Shown here piece after piece: positions 1 to 12,552 of a stretch of DNA of 64,000 bases. Numbering within the stretch: the first letter of the stretch is position 1; every line of letters starts with the position of its first letter. A program made the position numbers and the translations under genes. Location of the stretch: NCBI GenBank assembly GCA_029844215.1, contig CM056728.1:5048001-5112000 (forward strand). The letters are read 5' to 3'. The stretch comes from Przewalskia tangutica. Its lineage: Eukaryota; Streptophyta; Magnoliopsida; Solanales; Solanaceae. The notes under the pieces are model-generated. The model made no database searches, was not told the origin of the DNA, and saw nothing but the letters and a program-made list of their open reading frames with translations.

Positions 1-2599
1 TCCACACTTAGTTATTTTCCAAAGCTTGAAAAATTACTCCCTCCCTTCTAGGTGCTCTCGGCCTTGGGCTGATTTGTGGAGCTAAAGTTGTCCAAAAATT
101 CTTAAACTTTTAAGTGTTCTTCCTTAGGGTGTTAGGAAGATTGTGTACCAAGATTTGGAAAAGATTTCACACCCCTAGCCTAAGAAATACACCTTGGCCG
201 AAACTTGTCACTTTTGGAACCTAAGTGTTCTTCAATTTTTGGAGTTGAATCTTGAAGAGGAGTTGGTTAGGAGCTTCTAAGGGTTGCTTGGAGCGGGTTG
301 GAACGTAAGGAATTTGAGCTAAACATTGCTCAGGATCGACTTATAAATCTTGGATAATTTTGGGCTTATCGAGGTAATGATCTATGTCCCCCTATTGTAA
401 TTGGATATTACATGTTGTAGTAATGTATAGTTGAGTATACTATATGTAGAATGAATATTGATAAGAATTGAACTGTATTTACATTGGACTGTAATTACAG
501 TAGACTTGTAGTATTATTGTGGGCAAGGTTGTACACGCCCGTTAGGCGATGTAACCCCCCCTTGGAGTTGTTGGCTTGGTAGCAGGTCTTGTTAGAGGAG
601 GATATATATATATATGTGGTTCAGGAGGGGAGGTGCTGCCCAATTTTTCCATAGAATAAGGAACTTTGTACTTAGAATTGTTCTACGAAGAGATCTAGAG
701 GTTGATAGACGTTTTGTGGCCTTTATAGGTTGAAGTACTACGAGTAGCGTATTCTACTTGAAGGGTGGAAAAGGCTAGCAGGGTTACAATACTTTGGAGC
801 TTTTTGCTTTTTGTCGATAATCGTCGCGAGGTATGTGAACCTCTTCCTATCCTTTCTAGCATGATTGTTGTGAACTATGTAGTACCGTAGACGTACGTGT
901 GCTAAACGAGTTTGGTTGGTTTAAAACATAAAGTGTTATAATAGCTTTATGGTAAGTTAGTTATAACGACTTTATGTAGGTAAAAGAATGGGTTGTTGAT
1001 TTTAAAAGGCAAGAGACTTGACTTATATTTGACTTGTTATGATGTTAAGAACTTGAATTGTGTTAAAAAGTTGTGAAACCGCATTCTTGAGTAATGGGTA
1101 CTTGGTCTTTAAAAAGGATAATGTTTTATTGATTTCGGAAATGGGAATAAGTATCGAACAAGCCATTGCAGCGTTAATAAAGGAAAATGTAATGACAATT
1201 AATAATATTAAAACCAGTAGAAACCTCCATCTGCATAGAAGCTAAGATAGGACAAAATTGTACTACATTTCCTAGATCATGGTTGCTTTAATAAAGATCA
1301 TTAATAACAAGTTTTGATTTTCTTAAATTCCAAGTAAGAAGCTTGATTTATAAAAGAGAGAGACTTGAGAATTTGAAGTGTTTTTGTTTAAAAGGAAGGC
1401 ATGGTTTTGTCTTAAATTGGTTTAAAAAGAAAGTCATGGTTTTGTCTTAAGTTGGTTTAAAAAGAAGGCATGGTATTGTCTTGGTTTATTCGAAAAGAAG
1501 GTATGGAAATTGTTTTGGTTTACTTAAAAAGATAGTTACTCTATTTTGATACTACGGGTATCGTGTGACCTTTGTAAAAGAAATGGATCTTTTTAAAGAG
1601 TTAATGTATGTAGTACTTTGGGGTTAAAACCCGGATTTTGGCATAAAATGAAAGTACCTTGAGTTGTGAGTAACTTGCCTATGTTTGCTTGTGATAGCCT
1701 TGTTGTGCAAGTATTGTATCCTTATGTTACCGCGTCTCTCGATGGAGGGCCGGCTAACTTATTGTGAACTTACTTGACGCATCTGCAGCGACGGAGGATT
1801 CCACGTATCTTCCATTATTATTATCACATGGACACGTCTACACCGATGAGGATTCCGGTCACGCGCCACGCAATGAGTTAAACTCCCAAGATATTATTAT
1901 TGTCACGGGCATGTCTACACCGATGAGGGATTCCGGCACGTGACCATTAGTGTTATTCCATGGACTAGCTCTCCACGAGGTTTTACCGATTCGGCTTTGG
2001 TATCCGGTAGTTGCTCGCATTTTCCCGATCGTGGTGATTCGCTTTGGTTCTCGTAGTTAGCCTTCGCATTGCCTTGCTCGCCAGTGGCGGTCTCGTGACT
2101 TACGGTTGTGATCCGTGGTTAGCCTAGTTACTTGCCGCCTACGTGGCGCATGTGGATCTGGTAGAGGCTATCGACTTGCCACGTGTCGCCTTCGCGAGTC
2201 GGTGTTTGGACGGTTTCGTGACTTACGGTTGTGATCCGTGGTTAGCTGGTTACTTGCCCCGCCGCCACGTGGCGCAGCGATCTGGTAGGCTATCGCACTT
2301 GCCACGCGTGTCGCCTTCGTGGACGGGTCTCGTGATTACGACTTGGTATCGGTAGTTAGCCCCGTGATTGCCCGCCGACGTGACGGTGGTTCTTAGTGGC
2401 TTTCAGACTTGCCTGCGTCGCCTTCGTGGTATGGTTATATAGTATTGTTGGTACGGATTTGGTATCCGTAGTTGCTTTCGTCTTGCCGATCGGCCATGGA
2501 TGATGCGCAGATGGTTCTGGTAGCTATGCCTTCGTACTTGCCCTGTACGGTTCTTATGACACAAGTGGTACCTGGCGTTCATGTGTACTCCTTGGTGTT
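1..2599 (+). repeat. Upstream part of a Gypsy LTR, interrupted at 2600
   Basis: This stretch resembles the other long Gypsy LTRs in the window. It shares a leader-like start (compare 1-80 with 15655-15740) and the CTGCCCAATTTT segment near 638, which recurs near 3450 and 10870. It carries no convincing coding sequence. A GC-rich tandem block lies at 1960-2560. The LTR begins before the window and continues at 12553, after the inserted Gypsy element, ending in GTCGTGACA at 13198. It could be a solo LTR or one end of an element lying to the left; the left end is not visible. Confidence 0.7.
1960..2560. repeat. GC-rich degenerate tandem repeat in Gypsy LTR
   Basis: A unit of about 115-123 bp recurs several times. 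The phrase GACTTACGGTTGTGATCCGT occurs at about 2097 and again at about 2219, with diverged versions near 2330 and 2450. Each is followed by a TTAGC/TTGCC-rich part, ACGTGGCGCA and GTCGCCTTCG. No protein is expected here; short open frames in it arise from the repeat. Confidence 0.7.
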
Positions 2600-5129
2600 T
2601 GTTATACCCCGTGGTTAGGGCCGGGACCTCGCCGTGGTCTCGCCGCGCGCTAAGCGCGGTAATCGTAGGGCCGCGCGCACGAAAACCCGAGGTCGCTGGT
2701 TTCAGCCGCGCGCCGGAAGGTGGCCGCCGGAAGATCCGGAGGTTCGCAGAGTTGCGCGACGCGCGCCGAAGCGAGCCGCGCCGAGGCGGAAATCAAAGTG
2801 AAAAACTTAGGAAAAGTCGATTTTTATTTTGAAAGGGCCTGAGTGGGACAAGTGTCCCCATCCGATTTTTACATGCATTATATTGACCAAGTCTTAAAGA
2901 CTTGGTCATTTGTCATCTCTCTTTGAAAAACCTCTTCCTTCTCTCTAAATATTTCAAGCTCCTCCTTCTCTCTAAAAATCCAAGAGGATTCTAGCCTTAA
3001 GAAAATCAAAAATTAAAAGACAAGAAGGAAGCTTGTGGCTAGCTTGAAGGTGGTGGTGGTGGTATTCTTGGTAGAAAGGCTAGCAAATTGTTGGATAAAA
3101 TTTGGCTAAAGCTCTAAGGTAATGATTCTTCCTCTATTATTAGTTTATAGAGTCGCATGTTATGAAGAAGATACTTATGGTGGTAAATAATGTTCTTAGT
3201 AGTCATCAGACGCTAGAAATGTGGTTGAATATGAAGGATTTGACTAAAGAAATATTATGAGCATGTTGTAGCCTAAAACCACCTTAGAATTGTTAAGTGT
3301 ACTATTATAACTTATGGGGCAGAATTTTACACACCCAAGATTAGTGTAATCCCCTTTGTGTTGGTTGGTTGTTGGATCTTAATAAGGCGTTTGAATGTTG
3401 AAAATCGGCCTTTGAAAAGGTGGCAAATGAGTAGAAACAAAGGAAATGCTGCCCAATTTTCCTTAGGAATTGATAACTTGAATTTGGAATTTCTACATCG
3501 AATTAGAGGTTAATAAACACACTATGGTTATTATAGGTTGACATATTACTCATGTAGTTGGACTTAGTGTGGATTGACCAGGAGGTATGTAGAGCTTTCC
3601 TATCTCTCGAGCATGAGTAGTTGTATCTATGTAGTACGGTATAATGACAAGATTTGATAATCTACACTTGTTTTAAAGTATATGATGCTTGTCTCATTTC
3701 AAAAGTATAAGTCCTTTGGATTTAAGGAAAATGTATTTGACAAAGGTATAACGTTAATATAATGACTTTATGGGAAGTTGGTTATATTAGTTTTTGGAAA
3801 GGTTCACAAAGAATGGTTTACTCTAACTAAAACAAGTACGGGTAAAGGATTTGAAACTATGGAAGGTGGATTGATTTTTAGGCATTGGTTGCCTAAGGTT
3901 TTAAAGGAAATGAAGTCACTTGATTTAGAAGCCTATTATATTTCTAAAAGGAAATGTGACTTGTTTTGAAAAGAAATTGTAACTTGATACTATGGTGATT
4001 AGTATCTTGGAATCTTTGTATAAAAAGAGTTTTTCTTAAAAGTTAAGTACACGGTACTTGGGTCAATTTCAATTTTCTATTAAAAGACATGTTAGTGCCT
4101 TAGGATACTAAAATGAGAGGATATATTAATAATGTTAATAAGAAGTTAGGGATTTCTTAACTTGCTTATGTTATGATGTTCCAGAAGTGCTTGTGTATGA
4201 TATGATGTAGAAGTGCTTATGTATTTATGATAGATAGGCCAGAGTGCTTATGTTATGTATGATAGCCGGATGAGCTATGTTATATATTTGTATTATTACT
4301 GGTAAACCCCGGGTTATTATCTATGCCATGGATTTGCTACCCATGACGCGAGCGCGCGCTTGACTCACGCGGATCCGACTACGTGATCCACGCGGTGAAA
4401 TAGTCTCACGCGAGTACGGCGATGGTACTCATGCGGATCCACAGATCCACGCGGTGAAATAGTCCAACGCGGGTGAAATAGTCCCACGACGGCGGATGAC
4501 CTCACGCGGGTCCACAGACCCACGCGGGTGAAATAGTCCTGCGAGTAGGATCGCTAACGATACTACTGGCGAGGTACCTGCTTTGATCGCGAGCCTCCTA
4601 TTTTTATGCTATAAGTTTTATACTTGTTACTCTCATTGTTAGTAAGGCACGGCAAGTGGAATTGATTTTTATCTATGACTCACTATCTTTGACTTGTGAT
4701 ATTACTACGATTTTCCGCTTACATACTTGGTACGTCAGGTAATCGACCCTTCCTGGGCTGCGTCACGCCGCAGTAAGGAAAGCAGTGGTAGATCCTCATT
4801 CCTAGGATCTCTTACTCAGTGTCGAGCTCCATTTCTTCTAAGCTCGACTTTTGGTACGGTTCTCCTGTTGTGATATTTTGTACATTCAGGGCATGACGGC
4901 CCCGTCCCGTCATAGTGTTACTTATTCTTAGAGGCGTAGTCTTGTCATAACTGGGTTGTTTAAGGATATACTGCTCAATTTGATGTACTTTGGGATAGCC
5001 ATTTTGGGCTAGACTATTTATACCATTATGGTTGTTTTATTTTGAGTTTTTATTCCGCTGGTTTTCTCCGATGTTGTGTCACGCGGTGCCCGGTCAGGCA
5101 CCGGCCACGATCCGGGTCGGGTCGTGACA
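2600..5129 (+). repeat. 5' LTR of Gypsy element 1
   Basis: It starts TGTTATACC and ends GTGACA, directly followed by AAAG and the primer-binding site. It matches 10031-12552 over its whole length. The 192 bases at 3778-3969 encode exactly the same 63-residue frame as 11204-11395. Most differences lie in the GC-rich parts. The open frame at 3778 has no known domain and is treated as LTR sequence. Confidence 0.93.
4320..4570. repeat. CpG-rich tandem block in LTR of Gypsy element 1
   Basis: Degenerate units of about 35-45 bp contain CACGCGGATCC, CACAGATCCACGCG and GTGAAATAGTC, giving local inverted symmetry around GGATCC. The same block lies in the 3' LTR at about 11775-12000, with many CG to TG changes. 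Its role is unknown; position and composition would suit a regulatory or leader segment, but that is inference. Confidence 0.7.
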
Positions 5130-5133
5130 AAAG

Positions 5134-5145
5134 TGGTATCGAGCG
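5134..5145 (+). other. Primer-binding site of Gypsy element 1
   Basis: TGGTATCGAGCG lies four bases after the LTR end. It matches the complement of the 3' end of plant initiator tRNA-Met (TGGTATCAGAGC) apart from small changes. The second Gypsy element has TGGTATCGGAGCG at the equivalent place. Confidence 0.85.
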
Positions 5146-5324
5146 ATTAATCCTGGCGGGTCTACAGCCGTATCTAGTAGTCTTGATTATCGGTGTTGTG
5201 CACCACATCTATAATCAAGAGGCTACAGGATATTTAGATTGGTTTCCATTTCTTTCACTCTAAGATCGCACAGAGCGTGTTATAGGTTGAATTTCCTCCG
5301 ACGTAAACTTTGTGTGTATCGCTT

Positions 5325-8300
5325 ATGCCTCCACGCAGCGCACCGCGCCCGTGGCGGCAAGGCAGCGGAGGGAACTACTAGTAGGCACCGAGGGTTACCA
5401 GGCACGTGCCCACCCTTACGGATGAGATGTTTTGACGGCGAAGTTCTACCACGCCGCCAACCCCAAGAGAGTTCGAGGCAGAAGCAGCCGCCATCGAGAC
5501 CGCGCATTCGAGCCTCCACCCAAAGAATGAGGCGCAGGATATGGGCTACAAGGAGACGGCCCGCCATTAGCCGTGATTGTGGCTGCATACGAGGATAGCC
5601 GAGATAAGACTTCCATTGCACCGTAGTTCAAAGACAGAGTCGCTAGCTTGAGACCGAGGACTTTTGAGTCGCACCGCCAGATTTTTATGGGTCGAGGATC
5701 GAGATGATCCTCGTGAGTTCATCCGATTCCAGCGGATCACGAGGGTGATCGGGCTTCGAGACCGAGTCGGTGGTACTAGGTTCGTGACGGCCGCGGACAC
5801 CGCAGCTTGATCAGTATGATTCATGGAACTGCCCCGGGGAGCATGCGCTCCACTGCTTGGGACGAAGTTCTCGAGGCGCATTTGGCCATTTCTTGCCTCC
5901 GCAGATGGCGAGGTCTCGCCGATAGGTTTTTGACGCCGAGACAGAATGGGCGGACGGTCCGAATACAACACGGAGTTTGATTCATCGCTAGGTATGTGCC
6001 CGCTTGTAGCGCATATGGAGGACAGGTGCACCGCTATGTCACAGACTCGATGATCACTGGCCGAGAGTTGCTCGGGTGGCTCTTCACCGCATGGACATTG
6101 CCCGCACGCAGCACATGCACTGGGTGTGAGAACGCAGGGCCGACGGATCGGCAGTATCGCCAGAAGAGGCCGTGACAGCAGGTCCTCCGTAGTTTTAGGT
6201 AGACAACCCCAAAGAAGCACTGCATTTGCACCACGCCGGTCCAGGCGCTCCTCCACCATCTTCGGACGCATGAGTATTCAGGAGCGGACAGGTTCCGTGG
6301 CTTCGGTTTTCGCAGAGACCAGAGTTCCGCCGACGAGGCCCCCTATGCCTCGGTGTGGTCGATGTGGTGATTGCCATTATGGGGGGTGTCGTATTCTCCG
6401 TGAGCTTGTTACTCTTGGATGCAGGCCATTTGAAGAGAGATTGTCCGCCCGTAGTCGGCGGAGTGCCATGGCTCACCCGATGTGTTCGCTTGTTGGGTCT
6501 TCATCTTCGTGGTCAGCGCCCGAGGCGTGGTGTTCACGGCCAACAGCCGAGGCAGGGTCGTGGCAGGGTTCCAGCTCCAGGTCCTCGAACCGCATTTATG
6601 CTATGTCCACCGCCAGACCGTGAGGCGTCACCGATGTCGCACAGTACATTGTTGGTCTCTTTGCGTGATGTTTATGCTTTGATAGATCCGGTTCTACCTT
6701 GTCCTATATATCTCCTCATATTGCCGGTAGAATAGGATGAGCCCGAGTCCATAGAATCCTTTGAGGTGGCTACGCCGCAGGTGCTTGCCGGTAGCCGAGT
6801 GGGTATATAAGGCTTGCCCGGTGACTATAGATGGTCGCCGACTTAGCCGACTTGATAGAGTTGGATATGACAGACTCATGTGATTATGGGTATGGATTGG
6901 CTAGCGTCTTGCTATGACAACGTGGACCGCAGAGAGAGGTTAGTTCGGTTCCGGTTTCTGGTGAGCCTGCTATCGAGTGGAAGGAATACCTTGCATCGCC
7001 GGCGGTAGGTTTATTTCTTACCTCAAGGCTAGGAAGATGGTACTGGCGGGTATATCTACCATTTGGTTCGTATTCGACATCGAGGTCGAGATACCGACCT
7101 TCCGCCCGGTTGTTAGAGAGTTTCGCACGTATTCCCGCACGAAGCTTCCGCATCCTCCCGAGAGGAGATCGAGTTTTGCATCGATTGGCACCGCACACTC
7201 GACCGATATCTATTCCGCCATACAGACGGCACAGCCGAGTTGAAGGAATCAAGGATCACCAAAGATTTGTTTGGAGAAAGGCTTTATTAGGCCGTGTTTC
7301 TCCTCGGGCGCCAGTTATTTGTAAAGAAGAAGGATGGACGCCGCGTATGTGTATTGATTACAAAACGGTGAACAAGGTTACTATCAAGAATGTATCCTCC
7401 CGTGATTGACGATTTGTTTGACCGTTGCAGGTGCAAAGTGTTTTTTCAAGATAGACTGCGGTCCGTTATCATCAAAGGAAGTTAGAGAGATAGACATCCC
7501 AAAGATCGCATTCAGACCCAGATGGGCACTATGAGTTCAGAGTGATGTCTTTCGGGCCGACCAACGCCCAAAGAAGATTCATGGATTTGATGAATAGGTG
7601 TTCGTGCCATTCTTGGATATGTTCGTTATAGTGTTTATTGATGATATCTTGGTGTATTCGCGCACGAGCAGAGCATACAGATCATTCGGCGACGGTATCG
7701 AGTCCTCCGAGACCGCAATTGTATGCCAAGTTCTCAAACGCGAGTTCGTTAGCTTCATGGCTTTCGGGGCATGTTATCTGGCCATGGTATTCGTTGATAC
7801 AACTAAGATTTAGGCATCAAGACTTGGCCCGCACCCACTACACCGACGGAGTGCGCAACTTTTGGGCCTCGCGAGCTATTATCTGAGGTTTGTGGAAAAG
7901 TTTGCTTATTTCAAAGATTGACTAAGCCGACTCGTAAGGCGCTATGTTCCGTGGACGGATACTTGTGAGGAAAGTTTCCAATTGCTAAAGGAGAGGTTGA
8001 CGACCGCCCAGCTTCTTACTCTTCCGCAGGTTTAGATGGATATGTGGTTTATTGTGACGCCACGGTGTCGGGCTTGGATGCGTCCGACGCAAAGACGGCA
8101 AGGTTATAGCTTATGCATCTCGACGGCTTAGGAAGCATGAGAAGAACTATCCCACACATGACCAGAGTTGGCAAATGATTCATGCCTCAAGATCTGGAGG
8201 CATTATTTATATGGAGTTCACGTGGACATTTACACGCACCACAAGAGTCTCCAAGACATCTTCACCGCAGGAACCGAACTTGCGCAGACGGTGGTGGAGC

Positions 8301-9870
8301 TACTTAAGGATTACGATGTTGATATTTTATACCACCCGGGGAAGGCCAATGTAGGCGGATGCCCTTAGTCGCAGATCGATGGGTAGTCCATGCTGTTCAC
8401 CAGAGAAAAGGGATATGGTCCGAGAGTTACATCGCCAATGAGCCTCGGGGTTCGCTTGGTTGATTCTGGTGACGGAATTCGGTTCGAGAGGTCACGAGTC
8501 TTCCATCGCCGGCGAGGTGAAGAGGCGATAGTATGAGGATCCTATTTTGCACGGCATGCAGATGTCGCTGCTCGTAAAGAGAGGAGTCTGTTTGAGGTAA
8601 ATACCACGAGGTGCTAAGATTCGAGGCCGGCCAGGTGTTCCCGATGTGGACAGACTTCGCCGCCAGATTCTCGGCGAGGCACACAATTTCGTTATTCTAT
8701 TCATCCGGATCGACTAAAATGTATCGTGACCTCGACGCGTGTATTGGTGGATGGCCTAAAGAGGACGCCATGAGTTCGTGGCAAAGCGTCGAATTGTCGC
8801 AGGTTAAGATTGAGCACCGAAGCCGGTGGTCATGCAGGATATTGATATTCGACTTGAAGTGGGAGGTGATAAATATGGATTTTATTACAGACTACCTACC
8901 ACTCGTAGGAAGCGTGATTCCATTTGGGTGATTGTCGACAGTCGACGAAATCACCATTTTCTTCCTACGAACGACGCTCACCGAGGACTATGCCAGATTA
9001 TATATTAGAGAGATTGTGAGATCGCACGGTGTCCCTGTCGATTATATCGATAGAGGAGCCCGGTTCGCTAACTCGGAGGTCCTTTCGGCGGATTAGGACA
9101 CGGGTGAGTCTCAGACGCATTTCATCCTCGGACCGACGGACAGTCGAGCGCACTATCCGCACACTCGAGGATATCTTGCGGGCTTGTGTTATTGATTTCG
9201 TGGTAGCCGAGGATCATTTGCCTCTTGTGGAGTTTGCTTACAACAATGCTACCATTCCGGATTCGATGACGCCTTATGAGACCTTATACGGGAGGAAGTG
9301 CAGATCACCTATAGCTGGTTCGAGGTGGGAGAAGTCCATTGGTCGGGCCGGACTTAGTTCAAGAAAGCGATGGATAAGGTGAAGCTTATCCAGAGCGGTT
9401 GTCGCACTCGAGTCGGCGTAAGTCGTATGCAGATCATCGGCCGACACTTGGAATTTGAGTTAGGTGATTGGATTTTTCTAAAGGTATCGCCCACGGCGGC
9501 GTGATGAGATTTGGAAAGAAGGGAAGCTTAGCCCAAGGTACATTGGGCCTTACCAGATTGTCCGGAGGGTAGGCAAGGTTGCTTATGAGTTGGATCTGTC
9601 GTCCGATCTGGAGGCGGTACATCCAGTTTTTCATGTGTCCATGTTACGGAAATGTATTGGACATCCATCTAGAGTGCACCCGGTTCAGAATGTCCTAGTG
9701 ACAGAGGAGTTATCGTATGAGGAGTCCCATAGCGATACTCGATCGTCGAGTTAGACGACTTCGGACGAAAGACGTGGCTTCCGTCGAGTCCTATGGCGGA
9801 ATGTGAGCAGGAGGAAATGACGGGAAGCGGAGGATGACATGAATAAGAAATATCCTCACTTATTCCCTAT
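5325..9870 (+). pseudogene. gag-pol of Gypsy element 1, frameshifted
   Basis: Starts with an MPPR-type gag at 5325. Fragments in shifting frames show gag, a broken CCHC knuckle (about 6355-6455), a protease-to-RT linker with MGMDWLA (about 6888-6910), RT with FIDDILVYSR (about 7635-7670), RNase H with the HHKSLQDIF segment (about 8235-8270), integrase with MDFITDYLP and VIVDSR (about 8874-8945) followed by ETLYGRKCRSP (about 9270-9310), and a chromodomain region (about 9620-9860) around HPVFHVSML and YPHLFPIPP. Many one- or two-base indels, mostly at C/G-rich spots, break the frame. As written it cannot encode a full polyprotein, but some breaks may be sequence errors (see findings). Confidence 0.88.
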
Positions 9871-10017
9871 ACCTCCGTGTAACCCACGTCTAAAATTGTT
9901 GGTCTTTAAATTTAGTATTTATGCTTGAGTTTTGTTGTGTCGTGTAAGCGTCTTTATTCGAGTCTATGCGATATTGTAATTTGAGTAAGCAGAGGAACAT
10001 TCGGGACGAATGATTCT

Positions 10018-10030
10018 AAGGGGGGGAGAA
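10018..10030 (+). other. Polypurine tract of Gypsy element 1
   Basis: AAGGGGGGGAGAA directly precedes the 3' LTR start TGTTATACC at 10031, as expected for the plus-strand primer of an LTR retrotransposon. Confidence 0.9.
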
Positions 10031-12552
10031 TGTTATACCCCGTGGTTAGGGCCGGGACCTCGGTCAGGGGTCTCAGTGCATGGCCGGGAGTGGCCGCGCC
10101 GAAGTCGGGCCGCGGAAAACTGAGGTCGCTGGTTTCAGCCATGCGCTGGAAGATCCGAGGGTTCGCAGGAGTTGCGGCGCCGAGGCGGGAAATCAGGCGG
10201 AAAAACTTAGGAAAAGTCAGATTTTTATTTTGAAAGGGCCTGAGTGGGGGACAAGTGTCCCCCCCCCCCCCCATCTGATTTTTACATGCAATATATTGAC
10301 CAAGTCTTAAAGACTTGGTCATTTGTCATCTCTCTTTGAAAACCTCTTCCTTCTCTCTAAATATTTCAAGCTCCTCCTTCTCTCTAAAAATCCAAGAGGA
10401 TTCTAGCCTTAAGAAAAATCAAAAATTAAAGACAAGAAGGAAGCATGGCTAGCTTGTGAAGGTGGTGGTGGTGGTATTCTTGGTAGAAAGGCTAGCAAAT
10501 TGTTGGATAAAATTTGGCTAAAGCTCTAAGGTAATGATTCTTCCTCTATTATTAGTTTATAGAGTTGCATGTTATGAAGAAGATACTTATGGTGGTAAAT
10601 AATGTTCTTAGAGTCATTGCATGCTAGAAATGTGGGTTGAATATGAAGGATTTGACTAAAGAAATATTATGAGCATGTTGTAGCCTAAAAAAACCACCTT
10701 AGAATTGTTAAGTGTACTATTATAACTTATGGGGCAGAATTTTACACACCCAAGATTAGGTGTGTAATCCCCTTTGTGTTGGTTTGGTTGTTGGATCTTA
10801 ATAAGGCGTTTGAATGTTGAAAAATCGGCCTTTGATAAGGTGGCAAAGTGAGTAGAAACAAAGGAAATGCTGCCCAATTTTCCTTAGGAATTGATAACTT
10901 GAATTTGGAATTTCTACATTGGAATTAGAGGTTAATAAACACACTATGGTTATTATAGGTTGACATATTACTTGCGGTAGTTGGACTTAGCAAGTGGATT
11001 GACCAAGGAGGTATGTAGAGCTTTCCTATCTCTTGAGCATGAGTAGTTGTATCTATGTAGTACGGTATACGTACAAGATTTGATAATCTACACTTGTTTT
11101 AAAGTATATGATGCTTGTCTCATTTCAAAAGTATAAGTCCTTTGGATTTAAGGAAAATGTATTTGACAAAGGTATAACGTTAATATAATGACTTTATGGG
11201 AAGTTGGTTATATTAGTTTTTGGAAAGGTTCACAAAGAATGGTTTACTCTAACTAAAACAAGTACGGGTAAAGGATTTGAAACTATGGAAGGTGGATTGA
11301 TTTTTAGGCATTGGTTGCCTAAGGTTTTAAAGGAAATGAAGTCACTTGATTTAGAAGCCTATTATATTTCTAAAAGGAAATGTGACTTGTTTTGAAAAGA
11401 AATTGTAACTTGATACTATGGTGATTAGTATCTTGGAATCTTTGTATAAAAAGAGTTTTTCTTAAAAGTTAAGTACATGGTACTTGGGTTGAATTCCCGA
11501 ATTTTCTATTAAAAGACATGTTAGTGCCTTAGGATACTAAAATGAGAGGATATATTAATAATGTTAATAAGAAGTTAGGGAATTTCTTAACTTGCTTATG
11601 TTATGATAAGCCGGTAGTGCTTGTGTATGATATGATAGGCCGGTAGTGCTTATGTATGATAGGATAGGCCGGTAGTGCTTATGTTATGTATGATAGCCGG
11701 ATGAGCTATGTTATATATTTGTATTATTACTGGTAAACCCTGTGTTATTATCTATGCCATGGATTTGCTACCCGTGATGCGAGTGCGGCTTGCACTCATG
11801 CGGATCCGACCGCGGGATCCATGCGGGTGAAATAGTCTCACGCGAGTGCAGCGATGGTACTAAATGCGGATCCACAGGATCCATGCGTGTGAAATAGTCC
11901 AATGCGGGTTAAATAGTCCCACGAGGCGGATGACCTCATGCGGGTCCACAGACCCGTGCGGGTGAAATAGTCCCGCGAGTAGGATCGCTAACGATACTAC
12001 GCGAGGTACCGCTTTGATCGTGAGCCTCCTATTTTTATGCTATAAGTTTTATACTTGTTACTCTCATTGTTAGTAAGGCACGCAAGGGAATTGATTTTTA
12101 TCTATGACTCATTTATCTTTGACTTGTGATATTACTCTGATATTTTCCGTTTACATACTTGGTGCGTTGTGGTACGACCTTCCTGGCCGCGTTCATCTGC
12201 AGGGAAAGCGGTGGTAGATCCTCATTCCTAGGATCTCTTACTCAGTGTCGAGCTCCATTTCTTCTAAGCTCGACTTTTGGTATGGTTCTCCCGGTGTTGT
12301 GATATTTTGTACATTCAGGCATGACGGCCCCGTCCCGTCATAGTGTTACTTATTCTGTGAGGCTGTAGTCTTGTCATAACTGGGTTGTTTAAGGATATAG
12401 TTATTCAATTTGATGTACTTTTGGGATAGCCATTTTGGGCTAGACTATTTATACCATTATGGTTGTTTTATTTTGAGTTTATATTCCGGTTTTCTACGAT
12501 GTTGTGTCACGCGTGCGGTCAAGGCACCGATCACGGATCCGGTCGGTCGTGA
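10031..12552 (+). repeat. 3' LTR of Gypsy element 1
   Basis: Near copy of 2600-5129. It differs by small indels and CG/TG changes, has a run of 14 C at about 10259-10272 where the 5' LTR has four, and lacks the terminal CA. Confidence 0.92.

Larger units (their letters stand above)
2600..12552 (+). mobile_element. Ty3/Gypsy chromovirus (Tekay/Del-like), full length, decayed frames
   Basis: The element has two LTRs of about 2.5 kb starting TGTTATACCCCGTGG (2600 and 10031), a PBS just after the 5' LTR, gag-pol in the order gag, protease, RT, RNase H, integrase, chromodomain, and a PPT before the 3' LTR. The order PR-RT-RH-IN and the C-terminal chromodomain define a chromovirus. The 5' LTR ends GTCGTGACA, whereas the 3' LTR reads GTCGTGA then TGTTG, so the terminal CA is missing. 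The left flank is GTGTT and the right flank starts TGTTG, so a 5-bp target duplication is plausible but imperfect. It is inserted in a related Gypsy LTR. Confidence 0.93.

Noticed and set aside
2595..2599. GTGTT as a firm target duplication for Gypsy element 1
   Set aside because: The right flank reads TGTTG and the 3' LTR lacks its terminal CA, so the match is only partial; given as plausible, not as a feature.
2143..2832. Open frames in the GC-rich stretch
   Set aside because: They fall in the GC-rich tandem block and LTR start; frames arise from base composition and repeats.
3778..3969. 63-codon open frame, identical in 11204-11395
   Set aside because: Lies inside both LTRs of Gypsy element 1; identity reflects recent LTR duplication, and there is no domain or Kozak/splice context.
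4320..4570. CRISPR-like regular short repeats
   Set aside because: Units are degenerate with no unique spacers, and the locus is a plant LTR, not a prokaryotic array.
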